In this document: positions 25,766-33,985 of the stretch, one piece after another | Layout: each line of letters starts with the position of its first letter | Position numbering within the stretch: position 1 is the first letter of the stretch | Assembly (NCBI GenBank): GCA_017453335.1 | Contig: JAFTKI010000049.1 | Coordinates: 1 to 64,000, forward strand | DNA length: 64,000 nt | From: Clostridia bacterium | Lineage (GTDB): Bacteria > Bacillota_A > Clostridia > Oscillospirales > CAG-272 | Direction of reading: 5' to 3' | The notes under the pieces: model-generated | Database searches by the model: none | What the model was told of the DNA's origin: nothing | What the model saw: the letters and a program-made list of their open reading frames with translations, nothing else | Translations under genes and position numbers: made by a program

Positions 25766-25915
25766 ATGAATATTACTTTTAATCCTATGAATTTTGTGAA
25801 TAACGCGATCTACATGGGCGCGGGAATGCTGGGTATCTTCGTGGTAATCGGTTTGATCATTATTACCACTTACATCCTCAACGGTGCAACCTCTTCCAAG
25901 AAAAAAGATCAATAA
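25766..25915 (+). CDS. small single-span protein, decarboxylase gamma/delta-like
   Basis: A 49-residue protein with one transmembrane helix (GMLGIFVVIGLIIITTYIL, about 20-38) and a short basic, Lys-rich cytoplasmic tail ending SSKKKDQ. Position, size and topology match the tiny gamma or delta subunits (OadG/MmdC) that anchor the complex, although the usual Pro-rich tail is lacking. RBS AAAGGGG lies upstream. It is the last gene before a strong terminator. Confidence 0.7.
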   Translation: MNITFNPMNFVNNAIYMGAGMLGIFVVIGLIIITTYILNGATSSKKKDQ

Positions 25916-25924
25916 TAAGTTAAA

Positions 25925-25963
25925 AAAGCAACGCGCAGCCAATTGGCTGCGCGTTGCTTTTTT
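25925..25963 (+). terminator. terminator of the CorC-OadB operon
   Basis: A 15-bp stem AAGCAACGCGCAGCC/GGCTGCGCGTTGCTT with loop AATT is followed by TTTT. Confidence 0.92.
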
Positions 25964-26037
25964 GGGGAAGCGATTCAAGTATAGTTCCGATTGAAAAGGG
26001 AATTCTAATAGGGAATATCAAAAAAGGAGATCCCGAT

Positions 26038-26487
26038 ATGAACATGGATAAAAAGACCTACAAAAAGTTTGCCGATGCGCACGCGCCTCGCTCGCCAATG
26101 CTCAAAAACTGTGCTTTTGCCTTCTTGATCGGCGGTGCGATCTGCACGATCGGACAGCTTCTCCGCACATTGTATATGGATTTTTTTGCAATGTCGTTAG
26201 ACGATGCCTCCACCCTGACCTCAGTCACTCTGATCTTCTGCGCCGTCCTTTTGACCGGCTTGGGATGGTTTGATAATATCGCCAAGATAGCCGGTGCGGG
26301 AACGCTGGTGCCAATCACGGGCTTTGCCAATTCGGTGGTCTCTCCCGCAATCGATAGCCGAGCCGAGGGGCTGATCCTTGGCGTGGGCGCTAAAATTTTC
26401 ACCATTTCGGGTCCTGTCCTTTTATACGGAACGCTGGCAGGCAGTATATACGGAGTGATCTACTATATTTGGACATTGTTTCAATAA
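26038..26487 (+). CDS. spoVAC: stage V sporulation protein AC
   Basis: A 149-residue inner-membrane protein that forms part of the channel importing dipicolinic acid into the forespore and releasing it on germination. Typical segments are GWFDNIAKIAGAGT, LVPITGFANSVVSPAID and GAKIFTISGPVLLYG. Four or so hydrophobic helices are visible. ATG at 26038 follows AAAAAGGAGAT; a longer frame has no RBS. The usual partners spoVAD and spoVAE/AEB are not next to it. This gene shows that the organism, or a recent ancestor, forms endospores. Confidence 0.93.
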   Translation: MNMDKKTYKKFADAHAPRSPMLKNCAFAFLIGGAICTIGQLLRTLYMDFFAMSLDDASTLTSVTLIFCAVLLTGLGWFDNIAKIAGAGTLVPITGFANSVVSPAIDSRAEGLILGVGAKIFTISGPVLLYGTLAGSIYGVIYYIWTLFQ

Positions 26488-26533
26488 AAAGGTTCTTTAT
26501 TTGTTAAAATACTGTTAATCTTTGTGTTTTTTA

Positions 26534-26562
26534 TAGACAAAAGAAGGATGGCGTGATATAAT
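26534..26562 (+). promoter_or_regulatory. promoter of the cpsB-C-D-like operon
   Basis: TAGACA (26534-26539), a 17-bp spacer and TATAAT (26557-26562), 60 bp before the CpsB-like start. Confidence 0.8.
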
Positions 26563-26622
26563 AAGGAGTAACGAAATGTAGGATTTTGTCTGATCGTGCA
26601 TTGACTTGAATGGAGGAGAAGA

Positions 26623-27354
26623 ATGCTTCGCTTTTTTGATCTGCACAGCCATATATTATGTGGTGTTGATGACGGCGCAAAAACTGCCGAGGATATGTTC
26701 TCCATGCTTGAAATGGCTTATGAGGACGGCGTTCGCGCACTCTGCCTGACGCCGCACTATTCTCCTTATCATTTCGGAGACACCGCCGAGAAAAGTCTGC
26801 AATCGTTTGAAATTCTGCAGGAATATGTTGCAAAGCACCACCCCGATATGAAGCTTTATCTTGGGCATGAGCTTGGCTACTACCACAATTGTCTGGACGC
26901 TTTGGATAGTGGCTCGTGCCGCTGTATCAACAACAGCCGATATGTGTTGGTGGATTTTCCCGCTAACGTGGATTTTTATGAATTGAGCAATGCCATGGAT
27001 CGCTTGCAACGCGCAGGGTATCTCGTGATTTTGGCACATACCGAGCGCTATGAGTGCTTGTATAAGGAGCGCCGATGGATCGAGGATTTTGTAGAGGGTG
27101 GCGGAATCGTGCAGTTGAACGCATCTTCCTGTTGCGGTGCTTGGGGAAAAGCTGCCGAGCGACAGTGGAAAAAGCTGTTGCGGCGCGGACTTGCACATAT
27201 TATTTCTTCCGATGCCCATAATCTGACAAAGCGGCCCCCGAAAATGTCGGTATGCCTGCCGTTTTTGCAAAAGCATCTTGACGATGCAACTATTGAGGCC
27301 TTGGTTTGGGGAAACGCTTGCCGCGTTGTGGAAGACAGGTTGATTGAATTCTGA
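26623..27354 (+). CDS. CpsB/CapC-type manganese-dependent tyrosine phosphatase
   Basis: A 243-residue PHP-fold phosphatase that dephosphorylates the CpsD/CapB-type tyrosine kinase. Metal ligands lie in DLHSHILCGVDDG (residues 6-18), LTPHY (about 43), HTERY (about 140) and SSDAHN (about 197). It heads a three-gene unit with the chain-length protein and the kinase, as in Streptococcus and Bacillus capsule systems. RBS GGAGGAG precedes the ATG. Confidence 0.9.
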   Translation: MLRFFDLHSHILCGVDDGAKTAEDMFSMLEMAYEDGVRALCLTPHYSPYHFGDTAEKSLQSFEILQEYVAKHHPDMKLYLGHELGYYHNCLDALDSGSCRCINNSRYVLVDFPANVDFYELSNAMDRLQRAGYLVILAHTERYECLYKERRWIEDFVEGGGIVQLNASSCCGAWGKAAERQWKKLLRRGLAHIISSDAHNLTKRPPKMSVCLPFLQKHLDDATIEALVWGNACRVVEDRLIEF

Positions 27355-27386
27355 TTCCTTATCGATTGTAAAGAAAGGATGTACTT

Positions 27387-28160
27387 ATGGAAAACGAAGT
27401 AAAACAAAACTCTCTTAATTTTGGTGAGCTGCTTGATATTTTGAAAAAATGCTGGTGGCTGATGCTGATCGTTTGCTTGATCGGATCTACGTCGATGTAC
27501 GTGTATAGCAACGTGACCTACAAAGAGGAATACACGGCTTCCGTCTCGATCTGGGCGATGAAAAACATCGGAACCGAGAGCTCGGTGCAGACTACCGACC
27601 TGTCGATGGCAAACTATCTGGTAAACGACTATAAGCTCCAGCTGGTGAGTGATGCGGTGATTTCACGTGTGAAGCAGGCGGATCCTCCCGCTTACGGCGA
27701 TCTGTCGGTCTCGCAATTGCGCGCAATGGTAACTGTATCGCATGAAGAGGATACCCGAATTCTGAAGCTTTCGGCAAGAGCAGGTACAAGAGAAGAAGCA
27801 AAAAAATTGGCTGATACATGGGGTTACACCTTCCAGACTTATATCAACGAGGATAAATTCGGCGAGCAGATGGTCAGCTTTGATGAAGCGCTGACGCCTA
27901 CTGCTCCCTCTAACTCGGTTTCCATCACTAAGGTCCTGTTGGTCGGAATCCTCGGTGCGGTGCTGGTATACGGTATCTTTTTCCTCCGATTCGCTTTGGA
28001 TGATAAGATCTATTCTGCCGAAGATGTGGAAAAATACTTGGATCTGACCGTTCTGGGCGCGATTCCGAACAAAAATTCGGTCGGTCCCAAGAAGGACAGC
28101 AACTACCGTTATCATAAGGGCCGCGGATATTATAAGAAACACCATCAAACAGAAAGATAA
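27387..28160 (+). CDS. Wzz/CpsC-like chain-length and kinase-adaptor protein
   Basis: A 257-residue membrane protein with a cytoplasmic N-terminus, a first transmembrane helix at about residues 24-42 (WWLMLIVCLIGSTSMYV), an extracytoplasmic Wzz domain, and a second helix at about 179-200 (VLLVGILGAVLVYGIFFL). The C-terminal cytoplasmic tail is the part that activates the BY-kinase in Gram-positive systems. The family sets polysaccharide chain length. It starts 32 bp after the phosphatase gene and ends 9 bp before the kinase gene. Confidence 0.88.
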   Translation: MENEVKQNSLNFGELLDILKKCWWLMLIVCLIGSTSMYVYSNVTYKEEYTASVSIWAMKNIGTESSVQTTDLSMANYLVNDYKLQLVSDAVISRVKQADPPAYGDLSVSQLRAMVTVSHEEDTRILKLSARAGTREEAKKLADTWGYTFQTYINEDKFGEQMVSFDEALTPTAPSNSVSITKVLLVGILGAVLVYGIFFLRFALDDKIYSAEDVEKYLDLTVLGAIPNKNSVGPKKDSNYRYHKGRGYYKKHHQTER

Positions 28161-28169
28161 GGAGGGCGT

Positions 28170-28961
28170 ATGCGTACTATTGAGCTGATTCTTGAAGAAG
28201 ATCAAAACTATTTCATGCACGAAGCGTTTAATACGCTGCGTACCAATATTCTGTTTTCGGGAAAGAAAACCAAGGTTATTATCGTAACCAGCTGCATCGG
28301 ACACGAGGGTAAGACCACGGTTTCCTTCGACCTCTCGAATAGCTTGACCGAAGTAAACAAAAAGGTTCTGTTGGTGGATGCCGATTTGAGAAAATCGGTT
28401 ATGGTCAGCAGATATACTAAGGACCGCGGTATTATGGGACTTTCCCAGTGGCTGTCGGGACAGGCAGAGCTTGATCAGGTGATCAATAAAACACAAAATC
28501 CCAATTTTGATATTGTGTTTGCAGGACCCTATCCCCCCAACCCTACTGCTTTGGCAGGAAGCCCCGCATTCAAGGAGCTTTTGGACTATGCACGCGATAT
28601 TTACGACTATGTAATCGTTGACGCACCGCCTCTTGGATTGGTAATCGATGCGGCTGTTATGGCAAATTTCTGTGACGGCGCGGTATTTGTAATCAATGCG
28701 GGCAGCACCAAGCGCAGTGTTGCGCAAAACGTAAAGGATCAGCTTCAAAAGAGCGGATGCAAGATTTTAGGCGTGATCCTCAACAATGTAAACCGCAAGG
28801 ATACCAAGGGCTCGTATTACTACTACGGAGTGGAGAACTCCGAGGATTACTACGAAAAGAAGGCATCCGAGGCGCAATACCATTCTTCTTCCAAGGAGAA
28901 CAAAAAAAAGGCTGATTCTGCGGTAGCGGATGGGAAGAAAGCTCCTCCAAGCGCGAAGTAA
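28170..28961 (+). CDS. CpsD/CapB-type protein tyrosine kinase (BY-kinase)
   Basis: A 263-residue cytoplasmic kinase that autophosphorylates on C-terminal tyrosines and is activated by the CpsC-type partner. Walker A is GHEGKTT (residues 44-50), Walker A' is LLVDADLR (67-74) and Walker B is VIVDAPP near 150. The usual GEGKS(T) reads GHEGKTT here. A tyrosine cluster (YYYYG, then EDYYEKK) lies near residues 211-227, followed by a Lys/Ser/Ala-rich tail. No glycosyltransferase, flippase or polymerase follows; the transcript ends in a terminator. Confidence 0.9.
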   Translation: MRTIELILEEDQNYFMHEAFNTLRTNILFSGKKTKVIIVTSCIGHEGKTTVSFDLSNSLTEVNKKVLLVDADLRKSVMVSRYTKDRGIMGLSQWLSGQAELDQVINKTQNPNFDIVFAGPYPPNPTALAGSPAFKELLDYARDIYDYVIVDAPPLGLVIDAAVMANFCDGAVFVINAGSTKRSVAQNVKDQLQKSGCKILGVILNNVNRKDTKGSYYYYGVENSEDYYEKKASEAQYHSSSKENKKKADSAVADGKKAPPSAK

Positions 28962-28984
28962 TCATATAAGAATCTATCAAACAG

Positions 28985-29021
28985 AAAGCTTTTACAGGTC
29001 TGTGCCGCGTAAGAGCTTTTT
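28985..29021 (+). terminator. terminator of the cpsB-C-D-like operon
   Basis: Stem AAAGCTTTTA/TAAGAGCTTT (one G-T pair) with a 15-nt loop, ending in TTTTTG. Confidence 0.75.
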
Positions 29022-29060
29022 GTTATTTGATCAAAAAATAAAGAAAATTGAGGGAGAGTA

Positions 29061-29089
29061 TTGACAAAATCTCATTTTTGTGATATAAT
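29061..29089 (+). promoter_or_regulatory. promoter of the Trp T-box leader
   Basis: TTGACA (29061-29066), 17-bp spacer, TATAAT (29084-29089). Confidence 0.92.
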
Positions 29090-29097
29090 ATCCGAAA

Positions 29098-29361
29098 CCG
29101 ATGAGGAAGAGTAAGTACGCGCAGTCTCTTTTCCCACAGCGAGCTGTCGAGGGTGTAAGGACAGCGGAGAATGCGGCGCGGAATGGGCTTCCGAGGGCGA
29201 ACAGAAACGGGCAATGGCTTGGAGTATGGGAGACGAAGGGGACACTTCGTAAACAACGTCAGCATATCAAGGGTATGCAAAAAGAGGGCGCAAGATGCGC
29301 CAAGCCGGGTGGCACCGCAGGATGATTGTCCTGTCCCAGCATAAACTGGGACAGGTTTTTG
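29098..29361 (+). promoter_or_regulatory. T-box riboswitch, tryptophan-specific
   Basis: The conserved T-box sequence GGGTGGCACCGC is at 29307-29318. Stem I spans roughly 29100-29200, with an AGTA motif on its 5' side and GAATGGGC on its 3' side. The triplet after GAA is TGG (29184-29186), the Trp codon. The terminator is CCTGTCCCA/TGGGACAGG (29330-29355) plus T(5). By the known mechanism, uncharged tRNA-Trp pairs with the specifier and the T-box bulge and prevents termination. It controls the TrpB2-type gene that follows. Confidence 0.9.
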
Positions 29362-29393
29362 TTTTCTGTCCCAAAGCTGAAAGGAGAAGTCCC

Positions 29394-30764
29394 ATGAAAA
29401 ACGAAAAAATTCCGTACAAAATTTATTTGCAGGAGTCCGAGCTTCCCAAGGCTTGGTACAATCTGCGCGCCGATATGAAGAACAAGCCGGCGCCCCTGTT
29501 GGATCCTGTAACACACGAGAAAATGACAGCAAAGGATCTGGAAGGCGTATTTTGCCAAGAGCTGATCCGTCAGGAATTGGACGAGAACACCGCTTATTTC
29601 CCAATTCCCGAGGATATTCTGAATTTCTATAAAATGTACCGTCCCGCGCCGTTGGTTCGTGCCTACTGCCTGGAGGAAAAGCTGCAAACCCCTGCAAAGA
29701 TCTATTACAAATTTGAGGGTAACAACACCAGCGGAAGCCACAAGCTCAATTCGGCGATCGCACAGGCGTATTACGCAAAGCAGCAGGGACTCAAGGGCGT
29801 GACCACCGAGACGGGAGCAGGCCAGTGGGGAACCGCTTTGTCGATGGCTTGCGCTTACTTTGATTTGGACTGCAAGGTTTATATGGTAAAGGTTTCTTAC
29901 GAGCAAAAGCCCTTCCGCCGCGAGGTGATGAGAACCTACGGCGCATCGGTAACGCCTTCGCCTTCGATGGAGACCGAGGTAGGACGTAAGATTCTGGAAG
30001 CACATCCGGGAACCGGCGGAAGCTTGGGCTGCGCTATTTCCGAGGCTGTGGAAAAGGCAAGCACCACCGAGGGATATCGCTATGTGTTGGGAAGCGTGCT
30101 CAATCAGGTTATGCTGCATCAATCGATCATTGGTCTGGAGACCAAGGCGGCAATGGATAAATACGGTATCAAGCCCGATGTTATCATCGGATGCGCAGGC
30201 GGCGGATCGAACCTTGGCGGCTTGATCGCACCGTTTATGGGCGAAAAGGTACGCGGAGAGGCAGACTACCGTTTCATCGCCGTTGAGCCTTCCTCTTGCC
30301 CCAGCTTTACGCGCGGTCAGTATGTATATGACTACTGCGATACGGGTATGATCTGTCCTCTGGCAAAGATGTACACTCTGGGAAGCAATTTCATTCCCGC
30401 TCCCAGCCATTCGGGCGGATTGCGCTACCACGGTATGAACTCCACGCTGTCGCAGCTTTATGATGACGGTTTGATGGAGGCGGTTTCGGTCAAGCAGACC
30501 GAGGTCTTTGCAGCCGCTGAGGAGTTTGCGCGCGTAGAAGGTATTTTGCCTGCTCCCGAAAGCTCTCACGCAATCAAGGTTGCGATCGACGAGGCGCTGA
30601 AATGCAAGGAAACGGGCGAAGAAAAGACCATTCTGTTCGGTCTGACGGGTACGGGATACTTTGATATGATGTCTTACGAGAAGTTCCACGACGGAAAGAT
30701 GACCGACTACATTCCCACCGACGCAGAGCTTGCCGCAGGGCTTGAAAAGCTGCCGAAGCTTTAA
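29394..30764 (+). CDS. tryptophan synthase beta chain, TrpB2 type
   Basis: A 456-residue PLP enzyme that makes tryptophan from indole and serine. The PLP lysine is K117 in GSHKLNS, and ETGAGQWG is at 139-146. The phosphate-binding loop GCAGGGSN follows near 266. Length, the long N-terminal extension and the ETGAGQWG motif mark it as TrpB2 (TrpB-like), which works without a tight TrpA partner. No other trp gene is present in the window. ATG at 29394 follows AAAGGAGAAG. It is the only gene of the T-box transcript, consistent with indole salvage, though that role is inferred. Confidence 0.9.
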   Translation: MKNEKIPYKIYLQESELPKAWYNLRADMKNKPAPLLDPVTHEKMTAKDLEGVFCQELIRQELDENTAYFPIPEDILNFYKMYRPAPLVRAYCLEEKLQTPAKIYYKFEGNNTSGSHKLNSAIAQAYYAKQQGLKGVTTETGAGQWGTALSMACAYFDLDCKVYMVKVSYEQKPFRREVMRTYGASVTPSPSMETEVGRKILEAHPGTGGSLGCAISEAVEKASTTEGYRYVLGSVLNQVMLHQSIIGLETKAAMDKYGIKPDVIIGCAGGGSNLGGLIAPFMGEKVRGEADYRFIAVEPSSCPSFTRGQYVYDYCDTGMICPLAKMYTLGSNFIPAPSHSGGLRYHGMNSTLSQLYDDGLMEAVSVKQTEVFAAAEEFARVEGILPAPESSHAIKVAIDEALKCKETGEEKTILFGLTGTGYFDMMSYEKFHDGKMTDYIPTDAELAAGLEKLPKL

Positions 30765-30787
30765 TAGCTTTAATAGATGAATACAAC

Positions 30788-30827
30788 AACACATCCCCAT
30801 CGGATTCCGATGGGGATGTGTTATTGT
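30788..30827 (+). terminator. terminator of the trpB2 gene (hairpin copy 1)
   Basis: A 17-bp palindrome ACACATCCCCATCGGA/TCCGATGGGGATGTGT. The same hairpin core occurs again at 31070-31107. Confidence 0.75.
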
Positions 30828-31069
30828 TCAGACTGTAGACAAACTGCCGGGTTTCGTCAGGTTTTCCAAAGTTTTGATCAAACTTTTTCAAAAGTTTGCG
30901 AGGTGGAGGGCGCGGAGCCCTCCTCGCCCTCCGCAGAGGGCGAAATAAGCCTCGGCATTTCTCTTTTGCAAGCTTTTCTCTTTGTGCCTTTGGTGTCAAA
31001 GAGAAAAGCGACTAAAGAATTTGTGCAACTCAAAAAATGAACACCTCCGTCTGGAACCTGTATAAAAGC
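30828..31069. repeat. complex palindromic intergenic repeat
   Basis: A 240-bp non-coding stretch between two copies of one hairpin. It contains nested palindromes: AGTTTTGATCAAACT, CTTTTTCAAAAG, GGAGGGC-GCGGA-GCCCTCC, TCGCCCTC-CGCA-GAGGGCGA, and TTTCTCTTTG...CAAAGAGAAA. The TTTGATCAAACTTTTTCAAAAGT core is one I recall as a dispersed element in gut Clostridia. No gene is seen. Confidence 0.6.
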
Positions 31070-31108
31070 ACATCCCCATCGGATTCCGATGGGGATGTGC
31101 TTTTGTTT
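31070..31108 (-). terminator. terminator of the VWA lipoprotein gene (hairpin copy 2)
   Basis: Stem AAAGCACATCCCCATCGGA/TCCGATGGGGATGTGCTTTT ends 10 bp past the stop of the minus-strand gene. A T run on both strands makes it bidirectional. Its core is identical to the hairpin at 30788-30827. Confidence 0.8.
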
Positions 31109-31117
31109 ATAGGTGTT

Positions 31118-33874
31118 TTATGCAATGTTTGCATTAAGAGGGAAGCGATCGTTTTTATCGTTTACACCGTCTCCGTCCGAATCGGGATTCGAGGGATCGG
31201 AGAATACCTTACCGATCACCGACATCTTGGTTCCGTCAATGCTGATGATGACAACGGTTCGGATCTCCTCGCCGTCAAGCAGACCGTCATCATCGGTATC
31301 GGGATCGCTCTTGTTTGCGGTGTAGGTAATACCGCTGAAGATTACCATGTTATCCTCATAATAGTCAAGCAGACCGTCACCGTCGGTATCGGTGGTCAGA
31401 TCGATCTTCTCCCCGATATCGTCAAAGATGTTTGCAAGCCCTGAGGTATTCGAGGACAGATAGAACTTACCGCCGGTTCTTTCGGAAACAGGCTTCAAAT
31501 AGGTTTCGAACGCCGAGAAGGAGTAGGTTCCAAGACCAACGGTGTATACCGAAATTCCCTTGTTTTGGATTGCTGTAATCGCACTGCCCATATATCCTTC
31601 ATCGCTGGGAAGACCGTCAGACAGAACGATCATCACTCTGAATACCGAATCTCCCTCGGTAGGCGTGCTGTACAGGCTCAGCGCATCCTTCATTGCGGTG
31701 AACATATAGGTCGAGCCTTTGGATTTGAAATAGTTGGTAGTAAGATAACTCTTAGCGCGAGTTTTATCAGTGATAAGATTGGAGGTCAGTTTTGTTGTAT
31801 TGTTTGCAAACTGAACTACACCGATCTTACTGCCTTCGGGAAGCTGATCGACCAAGTCGCGCGAAACCGAAAGACGAATGTTGTTGGGGTCATTATTTGC
31901 GCCAATCGGACCCATACTTCCCGAGTCATCGATTACGAATACGATCTCAACCTGGTTGTATTTGGTGGTGTTGTCAAGTCCCCAAACGTCTACCCAAGTA
32001 AGCTGCTTTTCGAATACGTATCTGTCAAGCAGAACGAAGGTGGAAAATTCGGAAACATCGGTGGTTGCTTTGTTACCGATGATCGTGGTAGCAAGGGGTG
32101 TCATTTTACCCTTTACGGGATCGTAAGAGTAGATCGTGGGAAGCGAGTTCGAGTTCAATTTCGATTGATCGAATTGGAATCCAACAGTTGCGGAATCAAA
32201 GGATCCTTCTACCTCATAACGGTAGGCATCTCCCATGTATCCAAGGGTATTCTTATTGAAGAAGTCATCGCGTTCTACCACCAGCGTATTCATCTGATCG
32301 CCGCTGAGCTCTACTTCAATCGTAGGTGTTACCGTGTCGGGCTCTTCGCCGTTATCCACAACGGGAGGTGTGCTGACACCAAAGGAGGTGTTGGGAGCCA
32401 GGGGGTCAAAGCCCATCAGAATTTCCTTGCCGTCATTTGCGCCGTCGTTATCGGTATCGGGATCAAAGGGATCGGTACCGTGATTGAATTCTTCTTGGTT
32501 GCTCAGACCATCCTGATCCGAATCTTCGTCCGGACCTTCCGTTTGGAAGTCGTAAATAATGATATTTGCAATTACATAATAGAAATTTCCGTTCACATCA
32601 ACGAATTCTTTGTCGTAGATGATACGAACACCATGTGTATCATAATCGAAGATCTCATTGTCGATGATCAGGATTGCCGAATATCCGCATGATTCACATT
32701 TTCCGTTTACCATAGTGTGACCGGTTGCAGGGATCAAAACGAAGGTGTTGTAATCGCATTTCTCGCAGATCTCGTAGTCTTCCCAGCCCTCGGATTCACA
32801 GGTAACAGTCTTGCCGGGGAGCGTTACGATATCGTGACCTGTAGCACCGATCCAAACGATCGTGGAGTAAGTACACTTACTGCAGGCCTGGTAAGCATTC
32901 CAACCGCTCTCGGTACAGGTAGGTGCTGTTGCGGGATAGGACGAGATATCGTGTCCCGTTGCAAAAATTTCCACAAAGGTGGTATAATCACAGTTTTCAC
33001 AGGTCAGGTACGCATCCCAACCATTTTCCGTACAGGTAACAGCCTTTGCTGCATGGGAAACTGTTGCGTGTCCCGTTGCCTCAATCACGGTAAGCGTGGA
33101 GTGATCACACTTCTTGCAGGTTTGGTAAGCGTTCCAGCCGTCCTCGGTGCAGGTGGGAGCCTTGGCTTCGTGCGCTTCAAGGTCGTGTCCCGTTGCATCA
33201 AGCATGGTAAAGGTGGAATAATCACAATTTTTGCAGGTTTCGTAAGCATTCCAGCCGCCCAGAATACAGGTGGGAGCCTTTGCCTCATGCTGTACGATCT
33301 GATGTCCGGGGGCCTTGATCAAGACCAGCGTGGAAAGATCGCACTTTTCGCAGGCTTCGTAAGAGTTCCAACCGTCCTCGGTGCAGGTGGGAGCCTTGGC
33401 TTCATGCGACACCATCTTGTGTCCCGTTGCCTCAATCACGGTAAGCGTGGTGTAATCACACTTTTCGCAGGCCTCGTACGCATCCCAGCCGTCCTCGGTG
33501 CAGGTGGGAGCCTTGGCTTCGTGTGTCACGGTTTTATGTCCCGTTGCTTCGATCTCGGTAAACGTGGTGTAATCACACTTCTCACAGGTTTCATAAGCAT
33601 TCCAACCGCCCTCGGTGCAGGTGGGAGCCTTTGCATCGTGTGCTACGGTTTTGTGTCCCGTTGCCTCGATTACGGTGAGCGTGGTGTAATCACAGCCCTC
33701 GCAGGTTTCATACGCCTCCCAGCCTTCCTCGGCACAGGTAGCTGCTTTTGCCTCGTGAGAAACGAGCGTGTGGGTATGTGTCGGTGCTGTTGGTTCTTCA
33801 TCGCATGCCAAAAAGCCACAGGCTACGATGCAAAGAACGCAAACAAGCAACAACATCTTCAATACGGTTTTCAT
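31118..33874 (-). CDS. large lipoprotein with Cys repeats, VWA domain and Ca-binding repeats
   Basis: A 918-residue exported protein. The signal peptide is MKTVLKMLLLVCVLCIVAC, with a lipobox IVAC giving a lipidated Cys at residue 19. Residues 33-386 hold nine tandem repeats of 39 residues (pattern APTC-x4-GW-x2-Y-x2-C-x2-C-x-Y-(T/S)-T ... ATGH), then a partial tenth. An EF-hand/thrombospondin type-3-like stretch follows (about 450-490, DSDQDGLSNQEE). A VWA domain spans about 640-820 with MIDAS residues D649, S651 and S653. The C-terminus (about 830-918) has more DTDGDGLLD-type calcium repeats. ATG at 33874 follows AAAGGAAG. It is probably a cell-surface adhesion or matrix protein; the partner is unknown. 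Confidence 0.88.
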   Translation of the reverse strand: MKTVLKMLLLVCVLCIVACGFLACDEEPTAPTHTHTLVSHEAKAATCAEEGWEAYETCEGCDYTTLTVIEATGHKTVAHDAKAPTCTEGGWNAYETCEKCDYTTFTEIEATGHKTVTHEAKAPTCTEDGWDAYEACEKCDYTTLTVIEATGHKMVSHEAKAPTCTEDGWNSYEACEKCDLSTLVLIKAPGHQIVQHEAKAPTCILGGWNAYETCKNCDYSTFTMLDATGHDLEAHEAKAPTCTEDGWNAYQTCKKCDHSTLTVIEATGHATVSHAAKAVTCTENGWDAYLTCENCDYTTFVEIFATGHDISSYPATAPTCTESGWNAYQACSKCTYSTIVWIGATGHDIVTLPGKTVTCESEGWEDYEICEKCDYNTFVLIPATGHTMVNGKCESCGYSAILIIDNEIFDYDTHGVRIIYDKEFVDVNGNFYYVIANIIIYDFQTEGPDEDSDQDGLSNQEEFNHGTDPFDPDTDNDGANDGKEILMGFDPLAPNTSFGVSTPPVVDNGEEPDTVTPTIEVELSGDQMNTLVVERDDFFNKNTLGYMGDAYRYEVEGSFDSATVGFQFDQSKLNSNSLPTIYSYDPVKGKMTPLATTIIGNKATTDVSEFSTFVLLDRYVFEKQLTWVDVWGLDNTTKYNQVEIVFVIDDSGSMGPIGANNDPNNIRLSVSRDLVDQLPEGSKIGVVQFANNTTKLTSNLITDKTRAKSYLTTNYFKSKGSTYMFTAMKDALSLYSTPTEGDSVFRVMIVLSDGLPSDEGYMGSAITAIQNKGISVYTVGLGTYSFSAFETYLKPVSERTGGKFYLSSNTSGLANIFDDIGEKIDLTTDTDGDGLLDYYEDNMVIFSGITYTANKSDPDTDDDGLLDGEEIRTVVIISIDGTKMSVIGKVFSDPSNPDSDGDGVNDKNDRFPLNANIA
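32717..33778 (-). repeat. nine 117-bp tandem coding repeats
   Basis: Coding repeats of the VWA lipoprotein, each 39 codons long apart from the slightly longer first copy. Every unit keeps one Cys, then C-x2-C, and a final Gly-His. Copies 2, 3, 4 and 6 are the most alike at DNA level, suggesting recent expansion; copies 8 and 9 are the most diverged. Confidence 0.9.
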
Positions 33875-33951
33875 TGCGTTTCTTCCTTTCTGGGTATCGT
33901 CTGCAATGGGCGTCGCACAGGAGCCTATTTTTTCAGAATATACCAATGTTT

Positions 33952-33980
33952 ATTATAGCACTTACCGAGTCGGTTGTCAA
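33952..33980 (-). promoter_or_regulatory. promoter of the VWA lipoprotein gene
   Basis: On the minus strand TTGACA (33975-33980), 17-bp spacer, TATAAT (33952-33957). Confidence 0.9.
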
Positions 33981-33985
33981 TAATT

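Noticed and set aside
32717..33958. A CRISPR array, or a plus-strand Gly/Val-rich repeat protein, at the 117-bp repeats.
   Set aside because: The repeats are contiguous without spacers and are in frame in the minus-strand lipoprotein; the plus-strand frame is their antisense image.
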